Of a stretch of 64,000 nucleotides of DNA, positions 1 through 10,639 are shown piece by piece; the stretch's first letter is position 1, and each line of letters starts with the position of its first letter. Under the pieces are notes generated by a model. It saw only the letters and a list, made by a program, of their open reading frames with translations. It had not been told where the DNA came from and did not search any database. The DNA is from Ryuthela nishihirai (Eukaryota; Arthropoda; Arachnida; Araneae; Heptathelidae), in assembly GCA_038380435.1 (NCBI GenBank), contig JAWZYU010000030.1, positions 63,003,817 to 63,067,816 of the forward strand. The letters run 5' to 3'. The translations under genes and the position numbers were made by a program.

Positions 1-85
1 TTGCTGTTCATTCCTGTTGTTCACTGTCAAAGCTCCTGCTGTTCATTGTGACAACTGAGTCCTGCTGTTCATTGTGACAACAGAG
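1..85. repeat. Short 26-bp tandem repeat at window edge
   Basis: Two adjacent near-identical 26-bp units (34-59 and 60-85) carry the phrase CTGCTGTTCATTGTGACAAC, and a degenerate relative lies at 1-33. The array is cut by the window start. It has no coding support; the minus-strand frame across it is open only because the unit has few stops. Confidence 0.7.
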
Positions 86-86
86 G

Positions 87-1465
87 AGCTTGCAACTTCT
101 AATGAAATGAATTTGAAACAAAGCAGCTTTTTCAGTATCAGGATTTGCGCATGATATATCTAAAGTTTTTAAAGGGGTGTGGTTTTTGCTATGGAACTTC
201 GACGTTTCATGGAGCAACAACCAGAGGTATTTTGGCTCCCTTGGCAAATGTGTAAATTACCGCCTTTATCCCTTTTGTAAAAATACGGATAAATATTTTG
301 AATTTTTATTTTGAAATGAAAATTCAAAATATTATTATAAAATATATGCTGTTTGTACCTTTAGAAAAAAAATCCTTTCTCTTCCTTTGATCTCATAATT
401 TTAGTCTGACATAATAACTTTCCCAACTTCAAAGCAAGACTTCGATTTCTCACCATCTTCTGCTGTCTCCTCGCGATGTTTCCTCTTCGTATTCAGTTCC
501 CATTGGTAACTTTGGTAACTTTGGTAACGCTTTAATCTTTCTGAAACGGGATGACTCTTCCCCGGAGACCTGGACGCTCCCTTGGCTCCTTCCCGAGTGC
601 CCGTGCAACGCCTTCCAATGGGATCACCGCTGTCCACGTGCAATGACTTCTCATCCGTCTTCTGGCCCACAATTCGTCTGTTTGTTTCTCGAGCCCCGCC
701 AGACTTTTCACGTCAACCATTCCGCCAACTGACCATCCACTCGGAAACTCGTGCAATGTTCTCCTTCCGTTGCCTCGTTCTGCGATTTATGCCATCGCCT
801 CCCCCCCCCCAGCCTCCCCGAGATCATAAAAATCTTCGTGCATCCCAATGCCACTCCAGTGTACGTCTCCCATGAGGCCCCTCGCCTTCCCCTATTGCCC
901 AATAAGTGTATTATGCGGTGCTGCCGAGGCGATGGCTTCCTCACGGCGGAGAATGTTCTGTTGCCCTCGATTTCTCTGCAAGGAACTGTTGCCTTTACTT
1001 ATTTACGATGTTGCCAACGTATCCTCTTTTTCCTTTCGTGTTTAAAAATGCTGGTGCATTTAAGTCAACGGTTCGAAAATGTATTTGAAATGACGTTTGA
1101 AGTTTTGTCAGTTGCTTATTGTTCTCTTCTCTCTCCTTAAGCAACGGAAAATATACCCCCCCCCCCCCAAAAAAAAAAAAACTGAACATTTAAATGCTCT
1201 TGTCAAGGTTTATTAAGGCAATCTAGTCTTAACTGGAATAGCGGCACACCTTATGTGTTGTATCGTATTACTCTGAACTGAAACTAGGATCAGTTAAACA
1301 CAACTTGAGCATGATCTTCAATGGGAAGTCGCTAAATCATTTAGGACTTCTCGTTTTTCTGCCAAGATTCTCTGTCCTCTGTATAGCAAATGAATTAAAA
1401 AAGGAGACAAAATGAACAAGAACCTCCAGGGGCTCAGAGGAAGTTAAGGGTAAAAGGATCTGCGG
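87..1465. other. Unique DNA, no gene seen
   Basis: No coding sequence can be supported here. Overlapping short ORFs on both strands at 530-1190 share no recognisable family and shadow each other. Local features are a triplicated 9-bp phrase (TTGGTAACT type, about 504-530), a C tract near 789-798, and a 13-C/13-A double homopolymer at 1156-1181. Confidence 0.6.
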
Positions 1466-1467
1466 TA

Positions 1468-2852
1468 CAGTCGCTCAAAAAAGGATCCGAACACTGTGGT
1501 TGATGACAGAATTCAGAAATATTATCTGGCAACGATTTTTTTTTAAATTAGTGATCTGGTCTTCCTTCGTGTCACGTGACACGAAGGTTGCCAGATCACT
1601 AATTTCTAAAAAAACGTTGCCAGATATTTTTTCTGAATTCTGTAATCAACCATGATGTTCGGATATTTTTTTAATATATATAATGCGTATGAATATATAA
1701 TGCATTGAATATGGAGCGTGTGCAGTTACCGTTCACGGCAAACTGGAGCGGTTGCGGTTAATGTTCACAGCACATTGGATCGTGTGGGCTCACAAAGACT
1801 CAGATGGTGGGGGCTCACTCACGGAAGTATTGAGCGTGTGCAGTTACCGTTCACAGCAAACTGGAGCAGTTGCGGTTAATGTTCACAGCACATTGGATCG
1901 TGTGAGCTCACAAAGACCTAGATCGGGGTGGGCTCACTCACACAAATATTGAGCGTGTGCAGTTACCGTTCACAGCAAACTGGAGCGGTTGCGGTTAATG
2001 TTCACAGCACATTGGATCGTGTGAGCTCACAAAGACCTAGATCGTGTGGGCTCACTCACGGAAATATTGAGCGTGTGCAGTTACCGTTCACAGCAAACTG
2101 GAGCGGTTGCGGTTAATGTTCACAGCACAGTGGATCGTGTGAGCTCACAAAGACCTAGATCGTGTGGACTCACTCACGGAAATATTGAGCGTGTGCAGTT
2201 ACCGTTCATAGCAAACTGGAGCGGTTGCGGTTAATGTTCACAGCACATTGGATCGTGTGAGCTCACAAAGACCTAGATCGTGTGGGCTCACTCACGGAAA
2301 TATTGAGCGTGTGCAGTTACCGTTCACAGCAAACTGGAGCGGTTGCGGTTAATGTTCACAGCACAGTGGATCGTGTGAGCTCACAAAGACCTAGATCGTG
2401 TGGGCTCACTCACGGAAATATTGAGCGTGTGCAGTTACCGTTCACAGCAAACTGGAGCGGTTGCGGTTAATGTTCACAGCACAGTGGATCGTGTGAGCTC
2501 ACAAAGACCTAGATCGTGTGGACTCACTCACGGAAATATTGAGCGTGTGCAGTTACCGTTCATAGCAAACTGGAGCGGTTGCGGTTAATGTTCACAGCAC
2601 ATTGGATCGTGTGAGCTCACAAAGACCTAGATCGTGTGGGCTCACTCACGGAAATATTGAGCGTGTGCAGTTACCATTCACAGCATACTGGAGCGTGTGC
2701 AGTAACTGCACACGCTTCAGATAATTTTCCTGAATTCTGTAATCACGTGACACGAAGGTTGCCAGATCACTAATTTCTAAAAAAAAGTTGCCAGATATTT
2801 TTCCTGAATTCTGTAATCAACCACAGTGTTCGGATGCTTTTTTGATCGACTG
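1468..2852 (+). mobile_element. Composite MITE-satellite element, copy 1
   Basis: TA duplications flank it at 1466-1467 and 2853-2854. From left to right: a palindromic MITE (1468 to about 1667) with TGTCACGTGACA at its centre; an AT-rich linker (about 1668-1713); about eight 118-bp monomers (1714 to about 2690); a hairpin (about 2693-2719); and one MITE arm ending in an inverted terminal sequence at 2852. The outer ends match the short MITE ends. TA duplication and end sequence are typical of the Tc1/mariner superfamily. No transposase is present, so any mobility would depend on an enzyme supplied elsewhere. That the whole unit moves together is inference from repeated finding of the same architecture. 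Confidence 0.75.
1714..2690 (+). repeat. 118-bp satellite array inside composite copy 1
   Basis: About eight monomers of 118 bp are seen. Each monomer divides into two related 32-bp parts (beginning GAGCGTGTGC and GAGCGGTTGC) and two related parts of 25 and 29 bp (both beginning GATCGTGTG). Every monomer carries the palindrome TGTGAGCTCACA. ORFs of about 62 codons recur once per monomer and end at the same TAA, so they reflect the repeat and not a gene. Confidence 0.9.
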
Positions 2853-2869
2853 TACAACTGTTAGGAGAT

Positions 2870-3010
2870 CACATCCATTCAAGGCCATTCAGTGTGTTCT
2901 TAGCATTGACAGCATATGGCTCTACTAGACGCGGGGCCGCGGCTTTGCGTCCCATCCGACGGACGGCGACCTTTCAAAGACCATCGTCGTTCCCCTTCAT
3001 TCCGACGACA
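2870..3010 (-). repeat. Old SINE fragment
   Basis: The phrases CCATCCGACGGACGGCG and GGGGCCGCGGC match the middle of the tRNA-derived SINE found elsewhere in the window. The tail and the tRNA head are missing and the rest is diverged. It abuts the right end of composite copy 1. Confidence 0.6.
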
Positions 3011-3831
3011 GAGTGCTGGACAAAGTACTTCCAATAATCAAGCATGGTCCGCGCGACGAGAACTAAAAGAATGGAAGTTTGTATAATTCTGTTGGCGACA
3101 CAAAACCATCGAGATCATTTTTAATAAAAAAAAATGGTCAGGGTCAAAGTAAAAAAGCATGAAGACCACTTTTTTTTACACATCCTGGCCTTGAAGCCTT
3201 TCTTAACATTTTTCGCTCGCAATCTTGAATGATGAGTTCCGTCAACTCTTCGTTCTGCATTTTTTAACAGACTCCTTCAAACGGGGGGAGGGGGGGGGAA
3301 GGAACTGTAAAGATTCTTATGTTTTATCAATCTGGCAACACGGCGTGAGTCAATGCTTGCTCTTCATGCTCCGCCTGCACGTGCAGGAGCAACGCTTGCC
3401 GATTCCTCCCTCTTGGGTCTTGAATCGAATCAATAAAATTACCCGATGTTCCGCTTCATCGGCAGCACCGAGGATCCTCCGGGCGCTTCTGCTCCGAGGC
3501 TCGCCGCTCAAGGCACGTGAGCTGCGTGCCGTCACGTGAGGCACATCCATTGCCGTAAAGGGGATTCTCCACTCTGCAGGATGATGGGGTTGCTCTTCTT
3601 GCTCGAGATGAAAGGAAGAAATGCAACTCTTATCGGAAAAGGATGATGATCTCCATCTTCCCAAAATGTCTTAATCCATCTCTCTGTGATAGGATGGAGA
3701 TCGTGCATTGGCTCATTCATCAGCGAAGAGAAAGGGGGTGATTAGTGACGTAACAATGGAGAGTTTCAGAGTCACATTAAAAAAGCGAATGCTATGGTTC
3801 GAATCCCACTCTAAACCTAGGTCACGTGAAA
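3011..3831. other. Unique DNA with CACGTG motifs
   Basis: No gene is supported. ORFs of 104 codons on opposite strands (3225-3539 and 3350-3664) overlap each other and resemble nothing I know. CACGTG occurs near 3359, 3514, 3533 and 3822. A G-rich run lies near 3282-3300. Confidence 0.5.
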
Positions 3832-3833
3832 TA

Positions 3834-3942
3834 CAGTCGCTCAAAAAAATATCCGAACACTACGGTTGATTACAGAATTCAGAAAAAATATTCCTGGCAA
3901 CCTTCGTGTGACGTGTACAGTTGCTGTATACGCTCTAGATTT
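3834..3942 (+). mobile_element. MITE relic, internally deleted
   Basis: It starts at a TA with the usual MITE end and continues through GAATTCAGAAAAAATAT. It then jumps to the short hairpin (TGTACAGTTGCTGTACACGCTC type) normally found at the arm-satellite junction of the composite element, and stops. This is probably a composite copy that lost its array and second half. Confidence 0.65.
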
Positions 3943-4766
3943 AATAAAAGATTTAAATAAAAGATTTAAATTAATATCGATGTGATTAAGTTGGTTTTCT
4001 TCTCTAAGTTGGTTTTCTAAATATTGCGCGAGAAAGGTTTTGTGAACCCAGTTTCTGATTCTGAAGCGAAGATCTGATTTTGAATCGAGGAATTTCCCGT
4101 GCGTAGAATTCTAAGCTCTGCGTGCTCACTTAATGGCACGTGCAATAAGATGACGACTCCTCCTCTTCTGCTACGTGATGTTGCTCCATTGTGGTGAGCT
4201 GCGGGATTTCTCACGTGCTCAGTGGCTAATGGGAAACCTCGTTAATGCCGCCTTTGCCTCAATGGCCGCCTGGATCTGTGAAAAACAGCGCGATAATTGA
4301 TTTTGATGAAAACCGTATTATAAGGATGAGAAATTGCTCGAAGTGAGGAAGTGTTCCAAGAGGGAGATTTATTTAAATGCGCGAAATGTGTGCAAAAGTG
4401 TTCGCAATTTGAATTGCATTCGTAACGTGTGTGAAAATTGAATTCAAAAGGAGGAATTTAACTCAAATGAACAATCTGATTAAATGTCTCTGTCGCTGAT
4501 GATGGATCTGGTGGAATTAACGAGAGGACTCAACAAAGGAATAAATGACGAAACTGGAAATGGAAACACGCAGTGCACGTGCGATTACTTCTAAGTAAAC
4601 ACGTTAAAATCGCCAAAGTACTTAATGCATGCTTACATGAAGAATTGCAGTGAAGCATCGCAAGGGGAATGTCATTTCGATGACCAACAAATGTAGTCAG
4701 TTGCATTGAATGATTTTTTTCTCTCTCATTTCCTGCATCAGAGAGACGCCAAAGTGTCAATGCCAC
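3943..4766. other. Unique DNA, AT-rich, with CACGTG motifs
   Basis: No gene is supported. CACGTG appears near 4136, 4213 and 4576. The stretch at 4225-4320 (GTTAATGCCGCC, GATAATTGATTTTG) has the look of a regulatory block with homeodomain-type ATTA cores, but nothing proves it. Confidence 0.4.
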
Positions 4767-5957
4767 GGAAGTGGTTAATCTGCACGAGCTGTACCTCTCT
4801 CTCGTGGAAGTGGTTCATCTGCACGTGCTGTACCTCTCTGTCGAGGAAGTGGTTAATCTGCACGAGTTGTACCTCTCTGTCGAGGAAGTGGTTAATCTGC
4901 ACGAGCTGTACCTCTCTGTCGAGGAAGTGGTGAATCTGCACGAGCTACACCTCTCTGTCACGGAAGTGGTTAATCTGCACGAGCTGTACCTCTCTCTCGT
5001 GGAAGTGGTTCATCTGCACGTGCTGTACCTCTCTGTCGAGGAAGTGATTAATCTGCACGTGTTGTACCTCTCTGTCGAGGAAGTGGTGAATCTGCACGAG
5101 CTGTACCTCTCTGTCGAGGAAGTGGTGAATCTGCACGAGCTACACCTCTCTGTCACGGAAGTGGTTAATCTGCACGAGCTGTACCTCTCTCTCGTGGAAG
5201 TGGTTCATCTGCACGTGCTGTACCTCTCTGTCGAGGAAGTGATTAATCTGCACGTGTTGTACCTCTCTGTCGAGGAAGTGGTGAATCTGCACGAGCTGTA
5301 CCTCTCTGTCGAGGAAGTGGTGAATCTGCACGAGCTACACCTCTCTGTCACGGAAGTGGTTAATCTGCACGAGCTGTACCTCTCTCTCGTGGAAGTGGTT
5401 CATCTGCACGTGCTGTACCTCTCTGTCGAGGAAGTGATTAATCTGCACGTGTTGTACCTCTCTGTCGAGGAAGTGGTGAATCTGCACGAGCTGTACCTCT
5501 CTGTCGAGGAAGTGGTGAATCTGCACGAGCTACACCTCTCTGTCACGGAAGTGGTTAATCTGCACGAGCTGTACCTCTCTCTCGTGGAAGTGGTTCATCT
5601 GCACGTGCTGTACCTCTCTGTCGAGGAAGTGATTAATCTGCACGTGCTGTACCTCTCTGTCGAGGAAGTGGTGAATCTGCACGAGCTACACCTCTCTGTC
5701 ACGGAAGTGGTTAATCTGCACGAGCTGTACCTCTCTCTCGTGGAAGTGGTTCATCTGCACGTGCTGTACCTCTCTGTCGAGGAAGTGATTAATCTGCACG
5801 TGTTGTACCTCTCTGTCGAGGAAGTGGTGAATCTGCACGAGCTGTACCTCTCTGTCGAGGAAGTGGTGAATCTGCACGAGCTACACCTCTCTGTCACGGA
5901 AGTGGTTAATCTGCACGAGCTGTACCTCTCTGTCGAGGAAGTGGTTAATTTGCACGG
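4767..5957 (+). repeat. 39-bp minisatellite with 195-bp higher order
   Basis: About thirty 39-bp units run head to tail. Variants recur in blocks of five (195 bp), except one block that lacks a unit (351-bp spacing = 9 units). Because 39 is divisible by three, a frame stays open from 4771 to 6012 (413 codons), giving a 13-residue repeat of the VNLHELYLSVEEV kind. The opposite strand also has open frames in each block. There is no promoter, signal peptide or non-repeat domain, and the frame ends soon after the array, so I call this a non-coding minisatellite. A repeat protein cannot be excluded without transcript data. Confidence 0.85.
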
Positions 5958-6630
5958 GGGTAAATATTCGCATCCAATGGACGACAGGGGGTCATGTGGA
6001 GATAATCTCTGATTTGTCACAATTGGGATACGATGCTGGGTTAGGTTATTTTATCCTCCGGGGGGGAGGGGGAGAATTTTTTGCCACGCAATGCATGGCC
6101 ACGTGACAGGGGCTCAGAGGTGGACAGGGGAATCGGATGCTCTGGGCGACTGCTACGAAACGGATGGACGTTTTCCAGTAGAGGCATTCAGAGCTTTTAA
6201 AGTGCACAGGTTCATGTCTTAACATCGCATCCGATGGACGACGATCTTTCTCCTCGATGTCCTTTTAGCTTAGAAAGGGCAGAGGGGGGGGGGGGCGGGT
6301 TACAAGAGAAAAATATTTAAAGCAAGATGGAGACTCAGATTCGGAAACCTCAGATTAACTGGATTGTTTCGAATATCGAAAGTTCCCAAGTGTAAAACTG
6401 ATAATTAGGAACAATTGCATGAATGTTAATCGAGTTCATATTTCATTTAGGGTTCGATTCACCTGTTTATAATTTCGCTTCATTTTCACATCTGCAAACG
6501 ACATTCTTTTTCTGGTGACCTGAATGACCTTAAGTCAACTTTGTTTGCCATTTCATAGGAGCAGCCGAGAAAGAGATATTAAACTCATTTCTGATCCCTT
6601 CATCTAAAAAACTAATCATCGTAACTCTTT
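5958..6630. other. Unique DNA with an old SINE relic
   Basis: No gene is seen. A diverged minus-strand SINE remnant lies at about 6105-6265, recognised by GGCTCAGAGG, a GTGCACAGG phrase and CGCATCCGATGGACGACG. G-rich tracts occur at 6060-6073 and 6284-6296. Confidence 0.5.
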
Positions 6631-6636
6631 TTACTG

Positions 6637-7251
6637 TTGGTTTGCATTACCTCTGAGCGGTACTTTTTTGCACACCATGGGCTAAATGGCCAGGTCACAT
6701 GGACCCCGAAGGCTCAGAGAAGGTTGGGGGAGGGGACCCACTGGAACAGTTGTTGGGAGACAGATGGTAGCCTCCCGTCAAGGTCATCCAGCGTGTTCTT
6801 TAACGTTGGGTTATTTTACCTCTGAGCGGCACTTTTTTTACACACCATGGGCTAAATGGCCAGGTCACAAGGACCCCAAAGACTCAGAGAAGGTGGTGTG
6901 CAAAAAAGTGCCGCTCAGAGGTAAAACAACCCAACCCAACTCAGAGAAGGTTTGGGGAGGGGTCCACTGGAACAGCTGTTGGAAGACAGATGGTAGCCTC
7001 CCGTCAAGGACATCCAGTGTGTTCTTTAACGTGCACAGGGTATGGCTTTCCCGCACACGGGACCACGTCTTAACGTCCCATCCGACGGACCGCGGCCTTT
7101 CCAAGCCCATCGGTGTCCCCTACTGACCGTGGACAGGGCGGGGAATTTCGCGGAGATGAATCTCAACGCTGACCCAGCTGGGACTCGAACCTGCGAACTG
7201 CAGATTGCGAGCGTGGCGCGCTACCGACTGAGACACCCCCCCCCCCGCCCC
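6637..7251 (-). mobile_element. tRNA-derived SINE with duplicated tail and nested SINE scrap
   Basis: Read on the minus strand, it has a tRNA-like head (B box in the GGTTCGAGTCCC position, about 7180-7195), a central body, then two 3' bodies in tandem. Within the inner body, positions 6895-6939 are a SINE tail end in the opposite orientation flanked by 12-bp duplications (6883-6894 and 6940-6951). The outer target duplication is imperfect (TTACTG at 6631-6636; related sequence at 7258-7263). Confidence 0.85.
6895..6939 (+). mobile_element. Tiny 5'-truncated SINE inserted in a SINE
   Basis: The insert is 45 bp of the SINE 3' end, finishing in the AACCC repeat typical of this family's tail. 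It is flanked on both sides by CTCAGAGAAGGT, a perfect 12-bp target duplication. This is the signature of target-primed insertion with extreme 5' truncation. Confidence 0.8.
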
Positions 7252-7263
7252 TCTCTGTTACTG

Positions 7264-7914
7264 TCTGCCTGCATTTGAGTCGATACATGAAGAGGGAAAA
7301 GGTTAAACTAACGAATGATTTATTACTAGCACACAGTGGATAAATAAAGATTCATCGTTTAAGAGTTGCCACCATCATTTCTGAAACATCTGACCTATAA
7401 CTAAAGCGCACTTCCCAGTTTGTCCGTGCAACAATTACAGAGATGAAAATAAAAAAAACACCCCTCGCGCCTCACTATTCTTGTCGATGACAAATCGTTG
7501 CCACATCAGAGGCGACGAGAGTGACAATGCAGGAGCGTGATGTTTCATTTATTTCGTTTTCGATTTGTGCAGACGAAATGTGGGTGACGTCCGAAGGCTT
7601 CTCTGGGGTGAAGTGGTCAAAAGAGAGCCGCTTCGCTGTCTTCTGCAGCCGAGATGGTGATAGCGCATTAAGAGAAAGCGATTAGAGAGAAGCCATCACC
7701 TTTTCTGGCAACACTGATGGAGCGATTGTCACCAGGGACTGCTGTCGACGTCACAGAAAGGGAGCTACATGACCGCACAGGGAGCGTCTCCAGCTGCTTA
7801 GTGTCATTAATATTTCTACATCCTCTGGCGTCTTCAAGCAAAACCATCACCAAAATGGAGCACTGGACTTCACGCGCTCCGGTTCGCTGTGAGTTCACCT
7901 CTTATGTTGTTGTT
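7264..7914. other. Unique DNA, no gene seen
   Basis: Short ORFs of 69-76 codons overlap on opposite strands at 7668-7926 and resemble nothing I recognise. Composition is unremarkable. No promoter or splice structure can be supported. Confidence 0.5.
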
Positions 7915-7916
7915 GC

Positions 7917-8635
7917 TATATATTAAAAAAGTATCCGAACACTACGGTTGATTACAGAATTCAGAAAAAATATCTGGCAACGATTTTTGTTTTTAGGAAT
8001 TAGTGATCTGGCAACCTTCGTGTCACGTGATTACAGAATTCAGGAAAAATATCTGGAGCGTGTACAGCAACTGTACACGCTCCAGTTACCGTTCACAGCA
8101 AACTGGAGCGTGTGCAGTAACTGCACACGCTCCAGTTTGCTGTGAACGGTAACTGCACACGCTCAATATTTCCGTGAGTCAGCCCCCACGATCTAGGTCT
8201 TTGTGAGCTCACACGATCCAATGTGCTGTGAACATTAACCGCAACCGCTCCAGTTTGCTGTGAACGATAACTGCACACGCTCAATATTTCTGTGAGTGAG
8301 CCCACACGATCTAGGTCTTTGTGAGCTCACACGATCCAATTAACCGCAACCGCTCCAGTTTGCCGTGAACAGTAACTGCACACGCTCCATATTCATTGCA
8401 TTATATATTCATACGCATTATATATATTAAAAAAGTATCCGAACACTACGGTTGATTACAGAATTCAGAAAAAATATCTGGCAACGATTTTTTTTTAGAA
8501 ATTAGTGATTTGGCAATCTTCGTGTCACGTGACACGAGGGTTGCCAGATCACTAATTTCTAAAAAAATCGTTGCCAGATATTTTTCCTGAATTCTGTAAT
8601 CAACCGTAGTGTTCGGATATTTTTTTGAGCGACTC
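7917..8635 (-). mobile_element. Composite MITE-satellite element, copy 2
   Basis: Same architecture as copy 1 in reverse orientation: one MITE arm (7917 to about 8054), two hairpins (about 8057-8083 and 8105-8131), a short satellite array (about 8130-8385), the AT linker, then a full palindromic MITE ending before TA at 8636-8637. The left outer tip is replaced by TATATATTA, so this side has lost its terminal sequence. Confidence 0.7.
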
Positions 8636-8927
8636 TACAGTTAACAAACTTCAATATTTTAGGCGGTCTCTTTATGCCCGAGATTTGTTATTTGACTATC
8701 AAAGTTTCGTCTTCAAAGCGCCGCCCCCCCCCCCAACTTTCTCAATGAAAGAGAGAGAAATCCCCTTTTCTAAAGCGACGACAATTCGGTATTTGTCACA
8801 GATGATTCCATCTTCACTGGAATCCGTTGCATTCTCGAAAAGCGTCCATCTTCATCTAGTTTTCAACTTTTTGCCTCTTTGCTTCTTAAACGGACGATCA
8901 ATCCGCGCAGTAAGATTGCTGCCACAC

Positions 8928-9101
8928 AGAAGCTTTTCGAGCGATTAAGCTTCATTAACTTATTCAATCTTTCTGGCGTCTTAAAACCATTGCCAGCAAA
9001 GGAAGTGGAACTGAGCCAAGCTCCTCTGTTCGCAATGGTTTTTAAGACGCCAGAAAGTTTGTAAAAGCTAATGACGCTAAACCGCTCAAAAAGCTTTCTA
9101 C
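8928..9101. repeat. Fold-back inverted repeat, about 70-bp arms
   Basis: The left arm (about 8928-8995) and right arm (about 9031-9101) are imperfect reverse complements, including TTTCTGGCGTCTTAAAACC and its mirror. The spacer is about 35 bp. The outer ends read AGAAGCTTTT. No target duplication is evident. It could be a MITE of a different family or a lone fold-back. Confidence 0.7.
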
Positions 9102-9268
9102 TTTGCTGTATCGTAAGTCACATTACTGAAAATCGTCTTTTTTGTGGAAAGAGTTCCGAAAGCATTGATCAACCATTTCTGTTTTGCTTTCTTTACTAAG
9201 AAAGAAAACGTTTCACAGAAAGGAACCCATGGGATGTAAATTTCATCCATTCGTTGATTGCAAGAGGC

Positions 9269-9827
9269 TTTTGGGTTGGGTTGTTTTACCTCTGAGCGGC
9301 ACTTTTTTGCACACCATGGGCTAAATGGCCAGGTCACATGGACCCCGAAGGCTCAGAGAAGGTTGGGGGAGGAGACCCACTGAAACAGCTGTTGGGAGAC
9401 AGATGGTAGCCTCCCGTCAAGGCCATCCAGCGTGTTCTTTAACATTGGGTTGTTTTACCTCTGAGCGGCACTTTTTTGCACACCATGGTCTAAATGGCCA
9501 GGTCACATGGACCCGAAGGCTCCGAGAAGGTTGGGGGAGGAGACCCACTGAAACAGCTGTTGGGAGACAGATGGTAGCCTCCCGTCAAGGCCATCCAGCG
9601 TGTTCATTAACGTGCAGAGGGTGTGGCTCTCCCGCACACGGGGCCACTGCTTAACGTCCCATCCGACGGACGGCGGCCTTTCCAAGCCCATCGGTGTCCT
9701 CTACTGACCGTGGGCAGGGCGGGGAATTTTGCGGAGATAAATCTCAACGCTGACCCAGCTGGAACTCGAATCTGGGAATACAGATTACGAGCCTAGCGCG
9801 CTACCAACTGAGCCAACCCCCGCCCCA
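9269..9827 (-). mobile_element. tRNA-derived SINE, two 3' bodies in tandem
   Basis: The head lies at the right (ending near 9825) and the AACCC-type tail at the left. The 3' body is present twice. Perfect 12-bp target duplications ATTGCAAGAGGC flank it at 9257-9268 and 9828-9839, marking the ends of a single insertion that already contained, or later gained, the second body. Confidence 0.9.
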
Positions 9828-9839
9828 ATTGCAAGAGGC

Positions 9840-10637
9840 AACAGATTCCAAATCCCTCTGGCAATCACCTGACCCTCCTCATTCACCCTCCTCATTCACC
9901 CTCCACATTCTGTGTCCGCCATGTTTATGATGAAATCTTTTGCCCCCCCCCCCCCCCCTTCACAGCAACCGACAGATCAGGATTTAGCAAAGATCGTGCC
10001 TTGGTCCGAGATCAACAATCAGCTTCAAAACTAATTCCGAAGATGCTGCCCAACCTCCTTCATCCATCCTCATCTCCTCTCATTTCCAACTGTCTGTTTC
10101 TCAAGGTCAGATGAATTGAGTCCGGCTTGCTGCGGCCACATCCCTTCTCCTGCTGCTCTTTTGTCTCCATCCCTCAGTCGACGTTCGTGATCTCGTCGTA
10201 ATCCACTCTTCCATCTCCGCCTCCGCTCGAGACAAGCGGAAGCAATTGTCTGCGATCAACATCTGAATACCGACAGCACCGTCACGACGCTGCTTCGGTG
10301 ATGACAAACCCGGTGATTGCCGTGGAAACGGAATAAGTTTCGAATATCAGGTGGAGGACAGAGTGCGAACAGGTGATAAGATGAAAGGCGAAAGAAAAAA
10401 AGAGAAAGATTTGTTTGGGGTTAAAGGGCAAGGATAGATGTTGCATGTCTCCGCAATGGGGAGTGTTACTTGTGTGCGTGAGGGCGTAAGGCGCGATCAG
10501 CGTGCTATCGGTGGATGATCGAAAGTGATGATGCTGATGATGCAAAGAGTCATCGAAAGAAGACATTAAGCGAGTGTTCGTGCGTTAATGATGGATTGAC
10601 GGAAAAGAAGAATATGATAGCTCGTGATTTCTATATA
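9840..10637. other. Unique DNA, C16 tract
   Basis: No gene is supported. A 16-base C run lies at 9943-9958. CATTCACCCTCC is repeated near 9880-9905. Minus-strand ORFs of 66-94 codons at 10107-10566 show no recognisable domain. Confidence 0.5.
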
Positions 10638-10639
10638 TA

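Noticed and set aside
1752..2588. Series of 62-codon ORFs with a shared protein sequence across the 118-bp satellite
   Set aside because: They repeat once per monomer with the same stop, occur in both orientations at many loci, and have no start context or domain; they are a by-product of the repeat.
1714..2690. Centromeric satellite
   Set aside because: Arrays are short, dispersed in both orientations and bounded by transposon sequence; nothing here shows a centromeric role.
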